Below are positions 18,470 to 27,284 of a DNA stretch of 64,000 nucleotides, one piece after another. The position numbers were made by a program, and so were the translations under genes. Numbering within the stretch: the first letter of the stretch is position 1; every line of letters starts with the position of its first letter. Where the stretch lies: positions 806,001 to 870,000 of the forward strand of contig NZ_BMWC01000002.1 in NCBI RefSeq assembly GCF_014651035.1. Reading direction: 5' to 3'. The notes under the pieces are model-generated. The model was given only the letters and a program-made list of their open reading frames with translations, searched no databases and had not been told where the DNA came from. Source of the DNA: Streptomyces lomondensis (lineage in GTDB: Bacteria > Actinomycetota > Actinomycetes > Streptomycetales > Streptomycetaceae).

Positions 18470-19120
18470 TTACCCCAACGCCCGCGCCGCCACTTTCAGA
18501 TCCGAGACCAGCCCCTGGTACGCCGCCTCCCGGTCGTCGGCCCGCAGCACCGCCGACGGATGCACGGTCGGCACCAGCCGCTCGGGCCGCCCGTGGATCT
18601 CCTCCTCCAGCACTGTGCCACGCACCTGCGAAACCCGGAACGAGGACCCGAGCAGCGCCTTCCCGGCGGTGGCCCCCAGCACGACGATCAACTCCGGCTC
18701 CACGACCGCCAGCTCCGCGGCCAGCCAGGGCCCGCACGCGGTCATCTCCCGCAGGTTCGGCGCCTTGTGGATCCGCCGCTTCCGGGGCTCGGCCTGCGTG
18801 AACTTGAAGTGCTTCACAGCATTGGTGACATAGGCCTCGTCAGGATCGATCCCCGCCTCTTCGAGGGCCCGGTCCAGCAGCCGCCCGGCCGGCCCGACGA
18901 ACGGCTTCCCCTGCCGATCCTCCTGATCCCCGGGCTGCTCCCCCACGAGCATGACCCGGGCATCCTGACGGCCTTCCCCGAACACGGTCTGGGTGGCGTC
19001 CCGGTGCAACGGACAGCCCCGGCAGTCGGCAGCGGCCCGCCGCAGAGCAGCAAGCCCACCCCGCTCAGGAACAAACGGTTCAGCGGTATAGGCATCCTCA
19101 GGCGCCTTGGTGCCAACCAT
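18470..19120 (-). CDS. udgA: Uracil-DNA glycosylase, family 4 (iron-sulfur)
   Basis: A protein of 216 residues. The start at 19120 is fixed by GGAGG 5 nt upstream; a longer open frame exists but lacks family similarity. Family 4 features: a cysteine pair in CRGCPL near residues 33-36 for the 4Fe-4S cluster (with further Cys in MTACGPW), motif A GEQPGDQEDRQG, and the late motif VPTVHPSAVLR. The enzyme removes uracil from DNA as the first step of base excision repair in high-GC bacteria, where cytosine deamination is frequent. Confidence 0.92.
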   Translation of the reverse strand: MVGTKAPEDAYTAEPFVPERGGLAALRRAAADCRGCPLHRDATQTVFGEGRQDARVMLVGEQPGDQEDRQGKPFVGPAGRLLDRALEEAGIDPDEAYVTNAVKHFKFTQAEPRKRRIHKAPNLREMTACGPWLAAELAVVEPELIVVLGATAGKALLGSSFRVSQVRGTVLEEEIHGRPERLVPTVHPSAVLRADDREAAYQGLVSDLKVAARALG

Positions 19121-19215
19121 GCCCTCCGGGTACCCCACCCAGGGGCGCGGGACCCTGTCGATATGCGGCTCCGCCGCGTGGGCGCGACCAGCCCCCACGC
19201 ACCCGCACCCAAAAC

Positions 19216-20379
19216 TCAGACCCGCATCGGCTGCGGCGATTCGCGCCGCAACGGGTCGGGCCCCTCAAACTCCCGAATGATCTCGTACCGCGTATTCCGC
19301 TCCACGGGCCGGAACCCCGCATCCCGAATCAGATCCAGCAGATCCTCACGGGTCAGCTTGTTGGGCGTACCGAAGTTGTCGGCGTCATGGGTGATCTTGT
19401 ACTCAACCACCGACCCGTCCATGTCATCGGCACCATGCTGCAAGGCCAACTGCGCGGTCTGGACGCCGTGCATGACCCAGAACACCTTCACATGCGGCAC
19501 GTTGTCGAACAGCAACCGCGACACCGCGAAGGTCTTCAACGCCTCCGCCCCCGTCGCCATCTGCGTCCGGGCCTGAAGCCGGTTACGGACCTTGCCGTCC
19601 TTCACGTCCACGAAGTCGTGCTGGTACCGCAGCGGGATGAAGACCTGGAACCCCCCGGTCTCGTCCTGGAGCTCACGCAGCCGCAGCACATGGTCCACCC
19701 GGTGCCGGGGCTCCTCGATGTGCCCGTACAGCATCGTGCACGGGGTCTTCAGCCCCTTCTCGTGCGCGAGCCGGTGGATCCGGGACCAGTCCTCCCAGTG
19801 GGTCCGGTGGTCCACGATGTGCTGCCGGACCTCCCAGTCGAAGATCTCCGCACCGCCACCCGTGAGCGACTCCAGCCCCGCGTCGATCAGCTCGTCCAGG
19901 ATCTCGGACGCGCTCATCCCGGAGATCGTCTCGAAGTGGTGGATCTCGGTGGCCGTGAACGCCTTCAGCGACACGTTCGGCAGCGCGGCCTTCAGCTCGC
20001 GCAGCGACCGGGGGTAGTACCGCCACGGCAGGTTCGGGTGCAGCCCGTTGACGATGTGCAGCTCGGTGAGGTTCTCCGACTCCATCGCCTTGGCGAGCTT
20101 GACGGCCTCCTCGATGCGCATCGTGTACGCGTCCTTCTCCCCCGGCTTGCGCTGGAAGGAGCAGTACGCGCAGGAGGCCGTGCACACGTTGGTCATGTTG
20201 AGGTGCCGGTTGACGTTGAAGTGCACGACGTCGCCGTTCTTGCGCGTCCGCACCTCGTGCGCGAGGCCGCCGAGCCAGGCCAGGTCGTCCGACTCGTACA
20301 GCGCGATGCCGTCCTCACGAGTCAGCCGCTCACCGGAGCGGACCTTCTCCTCCAGCTCGCGCTTGAGCCCGACGTCCAT
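19216..20379 (-). CDS. mqnE: Aminodeoxyfutalosine synthase MqnE (radical SAM)
   Basis: A radical-SAM enzyme of 387 residues with the cluster motif CTASCAYC at residues 66-73, preceded by NVNRHLNMTN. MqnE joins the MqnA product to SAM-derived adenosine in menaquinone synthesis. MqnC, a related cyclase, is the alternative. I prefer MqnE because the LKAFTATEIHHF segment resembles MqnE, and because this place next to an Lrp regulator, ubiX, ubiA and ubiD relatives is occupied by mqnE in S. coelicolor (from memory, SCO4490-SCO4494). The ATG at 20379 gives the family-length protein. The Lrp gene is 38 bp upstream on the same strand. Confidence 0.82.
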   Translation of the reverse strand: MDVGLKRELEEKVRSGERLTREDGIALYESDDLAWLGGLAHEVRTRKNGDVVHFNVNRHLNMTNVCTASCAYCSFQRKPGEKDAYTMRIEEAVKLAKAMESENLTELHIVNGLHPNLPWRYYPRSLRELKAALPNVSLKAFTATEIHHFETISGMSASEILDELIDAGLESLTGGGAEIFDWEVRQHIVDHRTHWEDWSRIHRLAHEKGLKTPCTMLYGHIEEPRHRVDHVLRLRELQDETGGFQVFIPLRYQHDFVDVKDGKVRNRLQARTQMATGAEALKTFAVSRLLFDNVPHVKVFWVMHGVQTAQLALQHGADDMDGSVVEYKITHDADNFGTPNKLTREDLLDLIRDAGFRPVERNTRYEIIREFEGPDPLRRESPQPMRV

Positions 20380-20417
20380 ACCCACACCTTTCTGAGACAG
20401 CCCGACCAACCGTACGC

Positions 20418-20873
20418 CTACGCCTCTTCCGGCAGTTCCCCGACCCGGTTCTCCCACTTCGTGGAGAGCACGATGGTGGTGCGCGTCCGGGAGACACCCT
20501 TGGTCCCGCTGAGCCGCCGGATGATCTTCTCCAGGCCGTCCACATCGGCCGCCCGCACCTTGAGCATGTACGAGTCGTCGCCCGCGATGAACCAGCAGTC
20601 CTCGATCTCCGAGAGGTCCCGCAGCCGCTGCGCCACGTCCTCGTGGTCCGTGGCGTCGGAGAGCGAGATGCCGATCAGGGCGGTGACGCCGAGGCCGAGC
20701 GAGGCGGCGTCGACGGTGGCCCGGTAGCCGGTGATGACACCGGCCGCCTCCAGCCGGTTGATGCGGTCGGTGACGCTGGGTCCCGACAGCCCGACGAGGC
20801 GTCCCAGCTCCGCATAGGAGGCCCGGCCGTTCTCCCTCAGGGCCTGGATGAGCTGCCTGTCCACCGCGTCCAT
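20418..20873 (-). CDS. Lrp/AsnC-family transcriptional regulator
   Basis: A protein of 151 residues. The N-terminal winged helix (DAVDRQLIQALRENGRASYA, then LVGLSGPSVTDRINRLEAAG) is followed by an AsnC ligand-binding (RAM) domain with DSYMLKVRAADVDGLEKII. Family length and layout are standard. It lies 38 bp upstream of mqnE and downstream of ubiX on one strand, so it may be part of the menaquinone gene string and may control it in response to an amino-acid-like ligand; this is inference. Confidence 0.92.
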   Translation of the reverse strand: MDAVDRQLIQALRENGRASYAELGRLVGLSGPSVTDRINRLEAAGVITGYRATVDAASLGLGVTALIGISLSDATDHEDVAQRLRDLSEIEDCWFIAGDDSYMLKVRAADVDGLEKIIRRLSGTKGVSRTRTTIVLSTKWENRVGELPEEA

Positions 20874-20929
20874 TGCGATCGAAGCCTTCCGCTGAAGTTG
20901 TCGTTGAGTCCGATGAGGTTCGGGTGCGC

Positions 20930-21616
20930 TCAGCCGGCGCGGTGTGCTCCGCCGCCGAGCTCACCTTGCCAACGGCGGTAGAGCCGGTGCGGCACGCCCG
21001 CCGCGTCGAGTACGCGTCCGGCGACGAAGTCCACCAGGTCCTGGATGTGCGTCGCGCCCGCGTAGAAGGCGGGTGAGGCGGGTACGACGGTCGCGCCCGC
21101 GTCGTCGAGGGTGACCAGGTGCCGCAGGGTCTGGCCGTTCAGCGGGGTCTCGCGTACGGCCACGACGAGCGGGCGGCCCTCCTTCAGGGTCACGCTCGCC
21201 GCCCGCTGCAACAGGTCCTTCGACAGCCCGAGCGCGACTCCGGCCACGCTCGCGGTCGAGGCGGGCACGATGAGCATGCCCTTGGTGGGGTACGACCCCG
21301 AGGAGGGGCCGGCGGCCAGGTCACCGGCGCTCCAGTGCCGTACTGCGTCGAGGTCGACGGAGAAGGTGTCCGGCTTGCCGTCGGCGCCCCGGGACAGCCA
21401 TTCGCGCAGGTCGTCCCGCCAGTGGGCGTCCCGGAAGGAGATCCCGGTCTCGTCCAGCAGGGTGAGCCGGGAGGCCCGGGACACCACGAGGTCGACGCTC
21501 TCGCCGGCGGCGAGGAGGGCCCGCAGCACGGCAGCGGCATACGGGGTGCCGGAGGCGCCGGACACCCCTACGATCCAAGGCGTACGCGGTGTCTCGCCTG
21601 GCTTGACTGGGTTCAC
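20930..21616 (-). CDS. ubiX: UbiX-family flavin prenyltransferase
   Basis: A protein of 228 residues from the GTG at 21616. It is a flavoprotein-fold prenyltransferase with the FMN site IVGVSGASGTPYAAAVLRAL near the N-terminus and the conserved PASTASVAGVALGLSKDLL and LVVAVRETPLNGQTLRHL segments. UbiX makes prenylated FMN, the cofactor of UbiD decarboxylases. The presence of a UbiD gene 2 kb away and of menaquinone genes around it points to activation of the menaquinone-pathway decarboxylase. Confidence 0.9.
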   Translation of the reverse strand: MNPVKPGETPRTPWIVGVSGASGTPYAAAVLRALLAAGESVDLVVSRASRLTLLDETGISFRDAHWRDDLREWLSRGADGKPDTFSVDLDAVRHWSAGDLAAGPSSGSYPTKGMLIVPASTASVAGVALGLSKDLLQRAASVTLKEGRPLVVAVRETPLNGQTLRHLVTLDDAGATVVPASPAFYAGATHIQDLVDFVAGRVLDAAGVPHRLYRRWQGELGGGAHRAG

Positions 21617-21708
21617 AGGACCGAGCCTATCCGGCGTCGCAGGGTGGGAACCGGCCAAGGGGTGCGGGCCGTTGCACAGACGGGGATGAGCGAGCACTGG
21701 GGGTCGCC

Positions 21709-22326
21709 ATGTCGAATGTGCAAGCCGGGTGGTCGAGGAGCGACCGCGCAATGACCGCGGGCAAGCTGATGCTGGCCTGGGTCGCGCTGCTGTGGCTGCT
21801 GGAAGTGGTGGACACGGCGACCGGTCACGCGCTGGACGGCTTCGGCGTCACCCCGCGCGATCCGTCCGAGCTGGCCGACGTCGTCCCGTCGGCGTTCATC
21901 CACTTCGGCTTCGCCCACCTGACCGCGAACACGCTGCCGCTGCTGGTCCTGGGCTTCCTCGCGGCACTCACGGGCCTACGGCGTTTCCTCCTGGTCTGCG
22001 CGCTGATCGTGATCGCGGACGGCCTGGGCGTCTGGCTCATATCCCCGGCGCACACCAACACGGCGGGCGCCTCCGGCCTGATCTTCGGCCTCTTCGGCTT
22101 CCTCCTGGTCACCGGCTTCGTCGAACGCCGCCCGCTGGGCATCCTGGTCGGCATCGTCATCGCCGCGATCTGGGGCGGCTCCATCCTCACGGGCCTGGCC
22201 CCGACCCAGACAGGCGTCAGCTGGCAGGGGCATCTACTGGGGCTGCTGGCGGGCATCGCAGCAGCGTTCCTGTTCAGCCGCCGCCCGACCCGGGGCCCAC
22301 GGGAAGCCGACTGGTCTCGACCGTGA
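21709..22326 (+). CDS. Rhomboid-family intramembrane serine protease
   Basis: A protein of 205 residues with about six membrane helices. The catalytic serine is in TAGASGLIFGLFGF and the catalytic histidine in WQGHLLGLLAG; the HFGFAHLTANTLPL segment matches the conserved HxxxN region of helix 2. Rhomboids cleave membrane proteins within or next to the bilayer. Substrates are unknown. Its last 53 bp overlap the convergent Uma2 gene. Confidence 0.88.
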   Translation: MSNVQAGWSRSDRAMTAGKLMLAWVALLWLLEVVDTATGHALDGFGVTPRDPSELADVVPSAFIHFGFAHLTANTLPLLVLGFLAALTGLRRFLLVCALIVIADGLGVWLISPAHTNTAGASGLIFGLFGFLLVTGFVERRPLGILVGIVIAAIWGGSILTGLAPTQTGVSWQGHLLGLLAGIAAAFLFSRRPTRGPREADWSRP

Positions 22327-22828
22327 GGCGCCCGATCCTGGTCTCGACGGTGACCCTGCCGCCGTACGGGAGCATGTCCCGACCGCGGTAGCCGTCGGGG
22401 CCGGGGTTCCAGAGGGTGATGACGTGCCCCTTCTGCGGGTCGAAGATCAGGTAGTTCGGGATGCCCCGGGACGCGTACTGCTTGTTCTTGACCTCGTAGT
22501 CGTTACGGACGCTTTCCGGGGACACCACCTCGACGACGAGCTCGATCAGGTCGGCCGGGTACGCGATGCGGTTCTCGGCCACCGCATCGGCCGGGACGAC
22601 GGCGAGATCGGGGCAGAACTCATGGGCGTCGTCGAAGGGGAACACGACACCGCTGACGACGTCCCACCCTGGCGGCAGCTGCGGTTCGACGACCGCCCAC
22701 AGCCGCTGAACGGTCTCCCCGTCGAACGGCCGCACCGGGCTCGCGACGACACTGCCTTCCACGATCTCCACGTGAAACCCCGGGAACGCGTCCTCGAAGC
22801 GGGCGAGCTGAGCGCGAAGGCGGTCCAT
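22274..22828 (-). CDS. Uma2-family (DUF820) putative nuclease
   Basis: A protein of 184 residues. It has the Uma2 restriction-endonuclease-like pattern: EFCPDLAVVPADAV (catalytic Asp), LVVEVVSPESVRND (Glu), then YEVKNKQYASRGIPNYLI with a lysine and DPQKGHV. The family is greatly expanded in Streptomyces and its function is unproven. The start is the ATG at 22828. It overlaps the rhomboid gene tail-to-tail and lies 14 bp from the end of the prenyltransferase gene. Confidence 0.85.
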   Translation of the reverse strand: MDRLRAQLARFEDAFPGFHVEIVEGSVVASPVRPFDGETVQRLWAVVEPQLPPGWDVVSGVVFPFDDAHEFCPDLAVVPADAVAENRIAYPADLIELVVEVVSPESVRNDYEVKNKQYASRGIPNYLIFDPQKGHVITLWNPGPDGYRGRDMLPYGGRVTVETRIGRLTVETSRLPVGPGSGGG

Positions 22829-22842
22829 GGGCCGCACCGTAT

Positions 22843-23745
22843 TCAGACGGTCAGACCACGCACCAGCAGATCCAGCAGCGCGCACACGAAAAGGGCGATG
22901 CCGATGAAGCCGTTGACACTGAAGAACGCGCGGTTCACGCGCGACAGGTCGTGCGGGCGGACGATCGAGTGCTCGTACAGGAACGCGGCGGCGACGATCA
23001 TCAGGCCCAGCCAGAAGAACGTGCCCGCGTCGGTGGCCAGGGCGTACCAGACGAACAGGGCCGTCGTGAGGGCGTGGCAGACCCGTGCGCCCCAGATGGC
23101 CGCCGGGATGCCGAAGCGCGCGGGGACGGACATGACGCCGATCTCGCGGTCGGTCTCGACGTCCTGGCAGGCGTAGATCAGGTCGAAGCCGCCGATCCAG
23201 ATGCCCACGGCGAGACCGAGTATCACCGCGTCCCAGGACCAGGACCCCGTGATCGCCAGCCAGCCGCCGATCGGGCCCATCGCCTGGGCGAGACCCAGGA
23301 TGGCCTGCGGGAAGTTCGTGAACCGCTTGCCGTACGGGTAGACCACCATCGGGATCACCGCGATCGGCGCCAGCGCCAGGCACAGCGGGTTCAGCAGGGC
23401 CGCCGCCCCCAGGAACACGGCGAGGGCGATCAGCGCACCCGTCCAGGCGTGCTTCACCGACATCGCACCGGTCACCAGTTCGCGGTGCGCCGTACGCGGG
23501 TTCCTCGCGTCGATCTCCCGGTCGATGATCCGGTTGACCGCCATGGCGAAGGTCCGCAGCCCCACCATGCAGACGGTGACCAGCAGCAGCCGGACCCAGT
23601 GGATGTTCCCGTCCCACTGGTACATCGCCGTGAGCGCGGCGATATAGGCGAAGGGCAGCGCGAAGACCGAGTGCTCGATCATCACCAGCCGCAGGAACGC
23701 CTTGGTGCGTCCCGGCTGCGGGATCGCGGCGGAAGCGGAGGTCAC
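22843..23745 (-). CDS. mqnP: UbiA-family prenyltransferase (MqnP-like)
   Basis: A membrane prenyltransferase of 300 residues with about eight helices. The two Asp-rich prenyl-diphosphate sites are present: NRIIDREIDARNPRTAHR and DLIYACQDVETDREIG. In futalosine-pathway bacteria the homologue attaches the polyprenyl tail to the dihydroxynaphthoate nucleus. The GTG start at 23745 overlaps the ubiD stop (GTGA), so translation is coupled, and ubiX and mqnE are close. The substrate assignment comes from this context and from remembered synteny with S. coelicolor. Confidence 0.87.
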   Translation of the reverse strand: MTSASAAIPQPGRTKAFLRLVMIEHSVFALPFAYIAALTAMYQWDGNIHWVRLLLVTVCMVGLRTFAMAVNRIIDREIDARNPRTAHRELVTGAMSVKHAWTGALIALAVFLGAAALLNPLCLALAPIAVIPMVVYPYGKRFTNFPQAILGLAQAMGPIGGWLAITGSWSWDAVILGLAVGIWIGGFDLIYACQDVETDREIGVMSVPARFGIPAAIWGARVCHALTTALFVWYALATDAGTFFWLGLMIVAAAFLYEHSIVRPHDLSRVNRAFFSVNGFIGIALFVCALLDLLVRGLTV

Positions 23746-25193
23746 AGGCCGTACTCCTTCCAGCGGCGGTCCACCTTCGCCGCCGTCTCGGGATCGGACT
23801 CCACCATGTCGGGCCAGCCGCCGTCGCGGGTGTAGCCCTCCTCGGGCCACTTCTTCGTCGCGTCGATCCCGGCCTTGCCGCCCCAGAACTGCTGGTAGGA
23901 GGCGTGGTCGAGGTGGTCGACGGGGCCCTCGACGACCGACAGGTCGCGGGCGTAGTCCGTGTTGCCGAGCGCCCGCCAGGCGACCTCGTGCAGATCGTGC
24001 ACGTCGCAGTCGGAGTCGACGACCACGATCAGCTTGGTCAGCGACATCATGTGCGCGCCCCAGATGGCGTGCATGACCTTCTGCGCGTGCTTCGGGTACT
24101 TCTTGTCGATCGAGACGATCGCGCAGTTGTGGAAGCCGCCCGCCTCCGGCAGGTGGTAGTCCACGATGTCCGGCACGATGATCTTCAGCAGCGGCAGGAA
24201 GAAGCGTTCCGTCGCACGACCGAGCGGTCCGTCCTCCGTCGGAGGCCTGCCTACGACGATCGACTGGAGCAACGGCCGCTTCCGCATCGTCACGCAGTCG
24301 ATCTTCAGCGCCGGGAACGGCTCCTGCGGCGTGTAGAAACCGGTGTGGTCGCCGAAGGGCCCCTCGGGCAGCATCTCGCCCGGCTCCAGCCAGCCCTCGA
24401 TCACGACCTCCGCCTGCGCCGGCACCTGGAGCGGCACGGTCTTGCAGTCGACCATCTCGATCCGCTTGCCCGCGAGGAACCCGGCGAACAGGTACTCGTC
24501 GATGTCCCCGGGCAGCGGCGCGGTGGAGGCGTACGTCACGGCGGGCGGACAGCCGAAGGCGATCGCGACGGGCAGCCGCTCGCCCCTCCGCGCCGCCACC
24601 TGGTAGTGGTTCCGGCTGTCCTTGTGGATCTGCCAGTGCATGCCGATGGTGCGCCGGTCGTGCCGCTGGAGCCGGTACAGGCCGAGGTTGCGGACGCCCG
24701 TCTCCGGGTCCTTGGTGTGGGTCAGCCCCAGGTTGAAGAACGACCCGCCGTCCTTGGGCCAGGTGAACAGGGCGGGCAGCTGGTCGAGGTCGACGTCGTC
24801 CCCGGTGAGCACGACCTCCTGCACCGGGCCGTCCTTCACCTTCTTCGGCGGGACGTGCGTCATCGCGCCGAGCTTGCCGAACGCCTCGCGCACGCCCACG
24901 AACCCGTGCGGCAGCTCGGGCTTCAGCAGCCCGCCGATCCGCTCCGAGATCTCGCCGTACGACTTCAGGCCCAGGGCCTTCAGCAGCCGCCGGTCCGTGC
25001 CGTACACGTTCATCGCGAGCGGCAAGCTCGACCCGCGTACGTTCTCGAAGAGCAGCGCGGGGCCGCCGGCCTTCTGCACCCGGTCGACGATCTCCCCGAC
25101 CTCCAGATACGGGTCCACCTCGGCCTTGATGCGCTTGAGGTCGCCCTCGCGCTCCAGCGCCCTGAGCAGGGAGCGAAGATCGTCGTAAGCCAT
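23742..25193 (-). CDS. ubiD: UbiD-family decarboxylase (menaquinone pathway)
   Basis: A protein of 483 residues with the three-part UbiD fold. The prenyl-FMN/metal-binding region includes [20 protein letters not shown], the [11 protein letters not shown] loop carries the catalytic-region Glu/Asp, and [20 protein letters not shown] is conserved near the C-terminus. It would decarboxylate the naphthoate intermediate late in menaquinone synthesis using the cofactor made by UbiX. It is coupled to the prenyltransferase gene by a 4-bp overlap. Divergent from the small membrane protein at 25262. Confidence 0.9.
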   Translation of the reverse strand: MAYDDLRSLLRALEREGDLKRIKAEVDPYLEVGEIVDRVQKAGGPALLFENVRGSSLPLAMNVYGTDRRLLKALGLKSYGEISERIGGLLKPELPHGFVGVREAFGKLGAMTHVPPKKVKDGPVQEVVLTGDDVDLDQLPALFTWPKDGGSFFNLGLTHTKDPETGVRNLGLYRLQRHDRRTIGMHWQIHKDSRNHYQVAARRGERLPVAIAFGCPPAVTYASTAPLPGDIDEYLFAGFLAGKRIEMVDCKTVPLQVPAQAEVVIEGWLEPGEMLPEGPFGDHTGFYTPQEPFPALKIDCVTMRKRPLLQSIVVGRPPTEDGPLGRATERFFLPLLKIIVPDIVDYHLPEAGGFHNCAIVSIDKKYPKHAQKVMHAIWGAHMMSLTKLIVVVDSDCDVHDLHEVAWRALGNTDYARDLSVVEGPVDHLDHASYQQFWGGKAGIDATKKWPEEGYTRDGGWPDMVESDPETAAKVDRRWKEYGL

Positions 25194-25261
25194 GGGGTCC
25201 AGTATCCCCGAGCGGCTACCCTGGCCTGGAACCGCCCACCGCTTTCGCTGAGAGGCCGCGC

Positions 25262-25546
25262 ATGCTCCGGGTACTGATGTTCCTCGTGCCGCTGGCGCTG
25301 AGCGTGTACGCGTTCATCGACTGCATCAGCACGAAGGACGACGACATTCGTCACATGCCGAAGCCGTTGTGGGCGATCCTCGTGCTGCTGTTTCCGCTCG
25401 TCGGCTCGATCTCCTGGCTCATCGCGGGCAAGAAGAGGAGCGCGGCGGGGGGCCGTCCCCGGCCCCGGCAGTGGGTGGCGCCGGACGACAACCCCGAGTT
25501 CTTGAAGTCCCTCGACGACGAGGAGAAGAGGGACGACGAGCCGTAG
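25262..25546 (+). CDS. Small PLDc_N-domain membrane protein
   Basis: A protein of 94 residues with two membrane helices ([20 protein letters not shown] and [21 protein letters not shown]). The Lys/Arg-rich boundary [16 protein letters not shown] is followed by an acidic tail. This is the phospholipase D nuclease N-terminal (PLDc_N) domain, which often stands alone in actinobacteria; the name does not imply nuclease activity. Divergent from ubiD with a 68-bp gap. Confidence 0.8.
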   Translation: MLRVLMFLVPLALSVYAFIDCISTKDDDIRHMPKPLWAILVLLFPLVGSISWLIAGKKRSAAGGRPRPRQWVAPDDNPEFLKSLDDEEKRDDEP

Positions 25547-25549
25547 TCC

Positions 25550-25738
25550 TCAGAGAGCGGCCGTGAACGCGGACCAGGCGGACCGGGCGACGAGCAGGAC
25601 GGGTCCGTCAGGGTTCTTGCTGTCGCGGACGGTGACGGTTGCGGAGAAGCCGGGGGCTATTTCGATGCAGTCCCCGCCGTTTGTGCCGCTGTAGCTGCTC
25701 TTGATCCAGGTTGCCGCGCTGAGTTCGTGACTGCTCAT
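25550..25738 (-). CDS. DUF397 small protein
   Basis: A protein of 62 residues with the DUF397 signature: WIKSSYSGTNGGDCIEIA, VTVRDSKNPDGPVL and WSAFTAAL. DUF397 genes almost always follow a helix-turn-helix gene in Streptomyces, and some such pairs act as regulators of development; BldB-like roles are known for relatives only. Here the start lies within the 3' part of the HTH gene, overlapping it by 131 nt in another frame. Confidence 0.85.
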   Translation of the reverse strand: MSSHELSAATWIKSSYSGTNGGDCIEIAPGFSATVTVRDSKNPDGPVLLVARSAWSAFTAAL

Positions 25739-26570
25739 CGTGCTCGTACCCCTTCATCAAGTCGCTGATCAGAGCGGCTGATTCGCGGGCGGACAGCGCG
25801 TCGGCCCTGAGCACATCATAGGTGTGGCGATGCCTCGCGAAGAGGGCCGGATTGTCGTTGAAATGGCCTTGATCCAGCGACTCGGAGTACACCCACTGGT
25901 GCCCGTCCGGCAGCGTGATCAGCGACATGGACGTGTTGGGGCGGTCGATGTCCGGGTCGTCGGCGGGTACGACCTGGATGCGGATGTTGGGACGCTGTCC
26001 CACCTCCAGCAGATGGGCGAACTGGTCGCGCATGATCGCCGTGCCGCCCACCCTGGTGCGCAGGCAGCTCTCGTCGAGTACGGCCACGAACAGGGGTCCG
26101 TCCGGGGCGAGGAAGCGTCGCTGTCGGCTCATCCGCGCCTTGACGCGCTCTGCCACCTCGTCCTGGTCCACGATGTGCCGGGCGAACAGCGCCCACGCGT
26201 AGTCCTGCGTCTGCAACAAGCCCGGAATCACGTTGGCCTGGTACGACAGCAGCGAGACAGCCTCCGCGTCCATACGCACTCGCCGCTCGAACCAGTCGGG
26301 ATGCTCCACCTGCGGATACCAGTCGATCCGGCCCCACAGCCGAAGCAACACCCCACCCGTACCCAGAAGTTCGTCACAGGACTTGGCGAACGTGTCCTGG
26401 GGGACCCTCGTCCCCGCCTCCACCCGCGCCACATGCGACCGGTCGCACGGGATCTGCCTCGCGAGGCCCTCCTGCGTGAGCAGCGCCGCCTCGCGGAAGT
26501 GCCGTAGCACCTCCCCGAACACCGCCGCCGTACTCGCGCCCGACTCCGCCCCGCCGTTCCGTCGGCTCAC
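25608..26570 (-). CDS. XRE helix-turn-helix protein (DUF5753 type)
   Basis: A protein of 320 residues as read. Residues 16-70 are an XRE DNA-binding domain (EVLRHFREAALLTQEGLARQ, then SHVARVEAGTRVP), and the rest is the DUF5753 ligand/effector domain with VIPGLLQTQDYAWAL and DLMKGYEHDE. The usual family C-terminus is at about GYEHDE; here the frame continues another 38 or so residues, rich in Arg and Gln (QRHKRRGLHRNSPRLLRNRH), across the DUF397 gene. The usual 4-nt overlap with DUF397 has become 131 nt, so the original stop may have been lost. It probably acts together with the DUF397 protein. Confidence 0.87.
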   Translation of the reverse strand: MSRRNGGAESGASTAAVFGEVLRHFREAALLTQEGLARQIPCDRSHVARVEAGTRVPQDTFAKSCDELLGTGGVLLRLWGRIDWYPQVEHPDWFERRVRMDAEAVSLLSYQANVIPGLLQTQDYAWALFARHIVDQDEVAERVKARMSRQRRFLAPDGPLFVAVLDESCLRTRVGGTAIMRDQFAHLLEVGQRPNIRIQVVPADDPDIDRPNTSMSLITLPDGHQWVYSESLDQGHFNDNPALFARHRHTYDVLRADALSARESAALISDLMKGYEHDEQSRTQRGNLDQEQLQRHKRRGLHRNSPRLLRNRHRPRQQEP

Positions 26571-26675
26571 GGCTTCCCCCTCCGTGACAGTGCACCGGTG
26601 TCACACGCCAAGCATTGAACCGGACCATTCCCCTGCGCAACGCTCGATACACCGAGAGTGACGGAGGTGCACCAA

Positions 26676-27284
26676 ATGGAACCGGGAACGCTCGTCTACG
26701 ACCAGCGGGCGCGCAGGGTCGGCGAGTACCAGGACAAGTCCGGCCCGCACGTGATGCTGCGCCCGGTCGGCGGCGGCCGGGAGTGGCAGGCGGACGCGGC
26801 CGAAATCAGGGTGGCGACGCTGGAGGAACGGCTCAGTGCGGGCGTCCGCGCGGCCAACGACCGTTCCAGGGAAGGGCTGTCGGCCGATCCGAACCGGCCT
26901 CCGCTGCCCGTGCGCGGGTGCGCGACGTGCGAGGAGCTGTCGGTCCGGCGGGACAGGGCTCGGGTGGCGTTCGACGCGAGTGCCGTGACGGACGCGAACG
27001 TCCTGCTGCGCAAGCACCAACGCGAGGAGCACGGCGGGGAGTCGGCGACCGGCCGCAGGATCTTCCGGTACGTGCCGTACACGATCGTGCAGGACGCGTC
27101 CGCCCTGCCGGAGTACCAGGCGTACTGCGTCTCCGGCGAGGACGCGGACTGCGGGGCGAGTTCGGGGCCGTGCCGGGCGCCCGGGGAGGTGGAGGAGTGG
27201 CAGCGCAGGCACACGCAGGAGACGCGGCACCTGCGCTACCGCCGTAGTTTCGCCGACTACGCGGTGCTGGAGAGGCAGGGCTGA
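26676..27284 (+). CDS. Three-module fusion of small Streptomyces proteins (C-terminal DUF7848-like)
   Basis: A protein of 202 residues from the ATG at 26676, which has GGAGG 8 nt upstream; an upstream GTG would add 6 residues. Three blocks are visible. Residues about 1-66 (MEPGTLVYDQRARRVGEYQD ... LRPVGGGREWQA) resemble a short protein often found near HTH/DUF397 pairs. The middle (CATCEELSVRRDRARV ... DANVLLRKHQREEH) resembles another small protein family. The last 85 residues (RRIFRYVPYTIVQDASALPE ... YCVSGEDADCG) resemble DUF7848. From memory these modules are usually separate adjacent genes, so a single reading frame is unusual. The function is unknown; it is divergent from the HTH gene. 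Its last 28 bp overlap the convergent UvrA-like gene. Confidence 0.7.
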   Translation: MEPGTLVYDQRARRVGEYQDKSGPHVMLRPVGGGREWQADAAEIRVATLEERLSAGVRAANDRSREGLSADPNRPPLPVRGCATCEELSVRRDRARVAFDASAVTDANVLLRKHQREEHGGESATGRRIFRYVPYTIVQDASALPEYQAYCVSGEDADCGASSGPCRAPGEVEEWQRRHTQETRHLRYRRSFADYAVLERQG

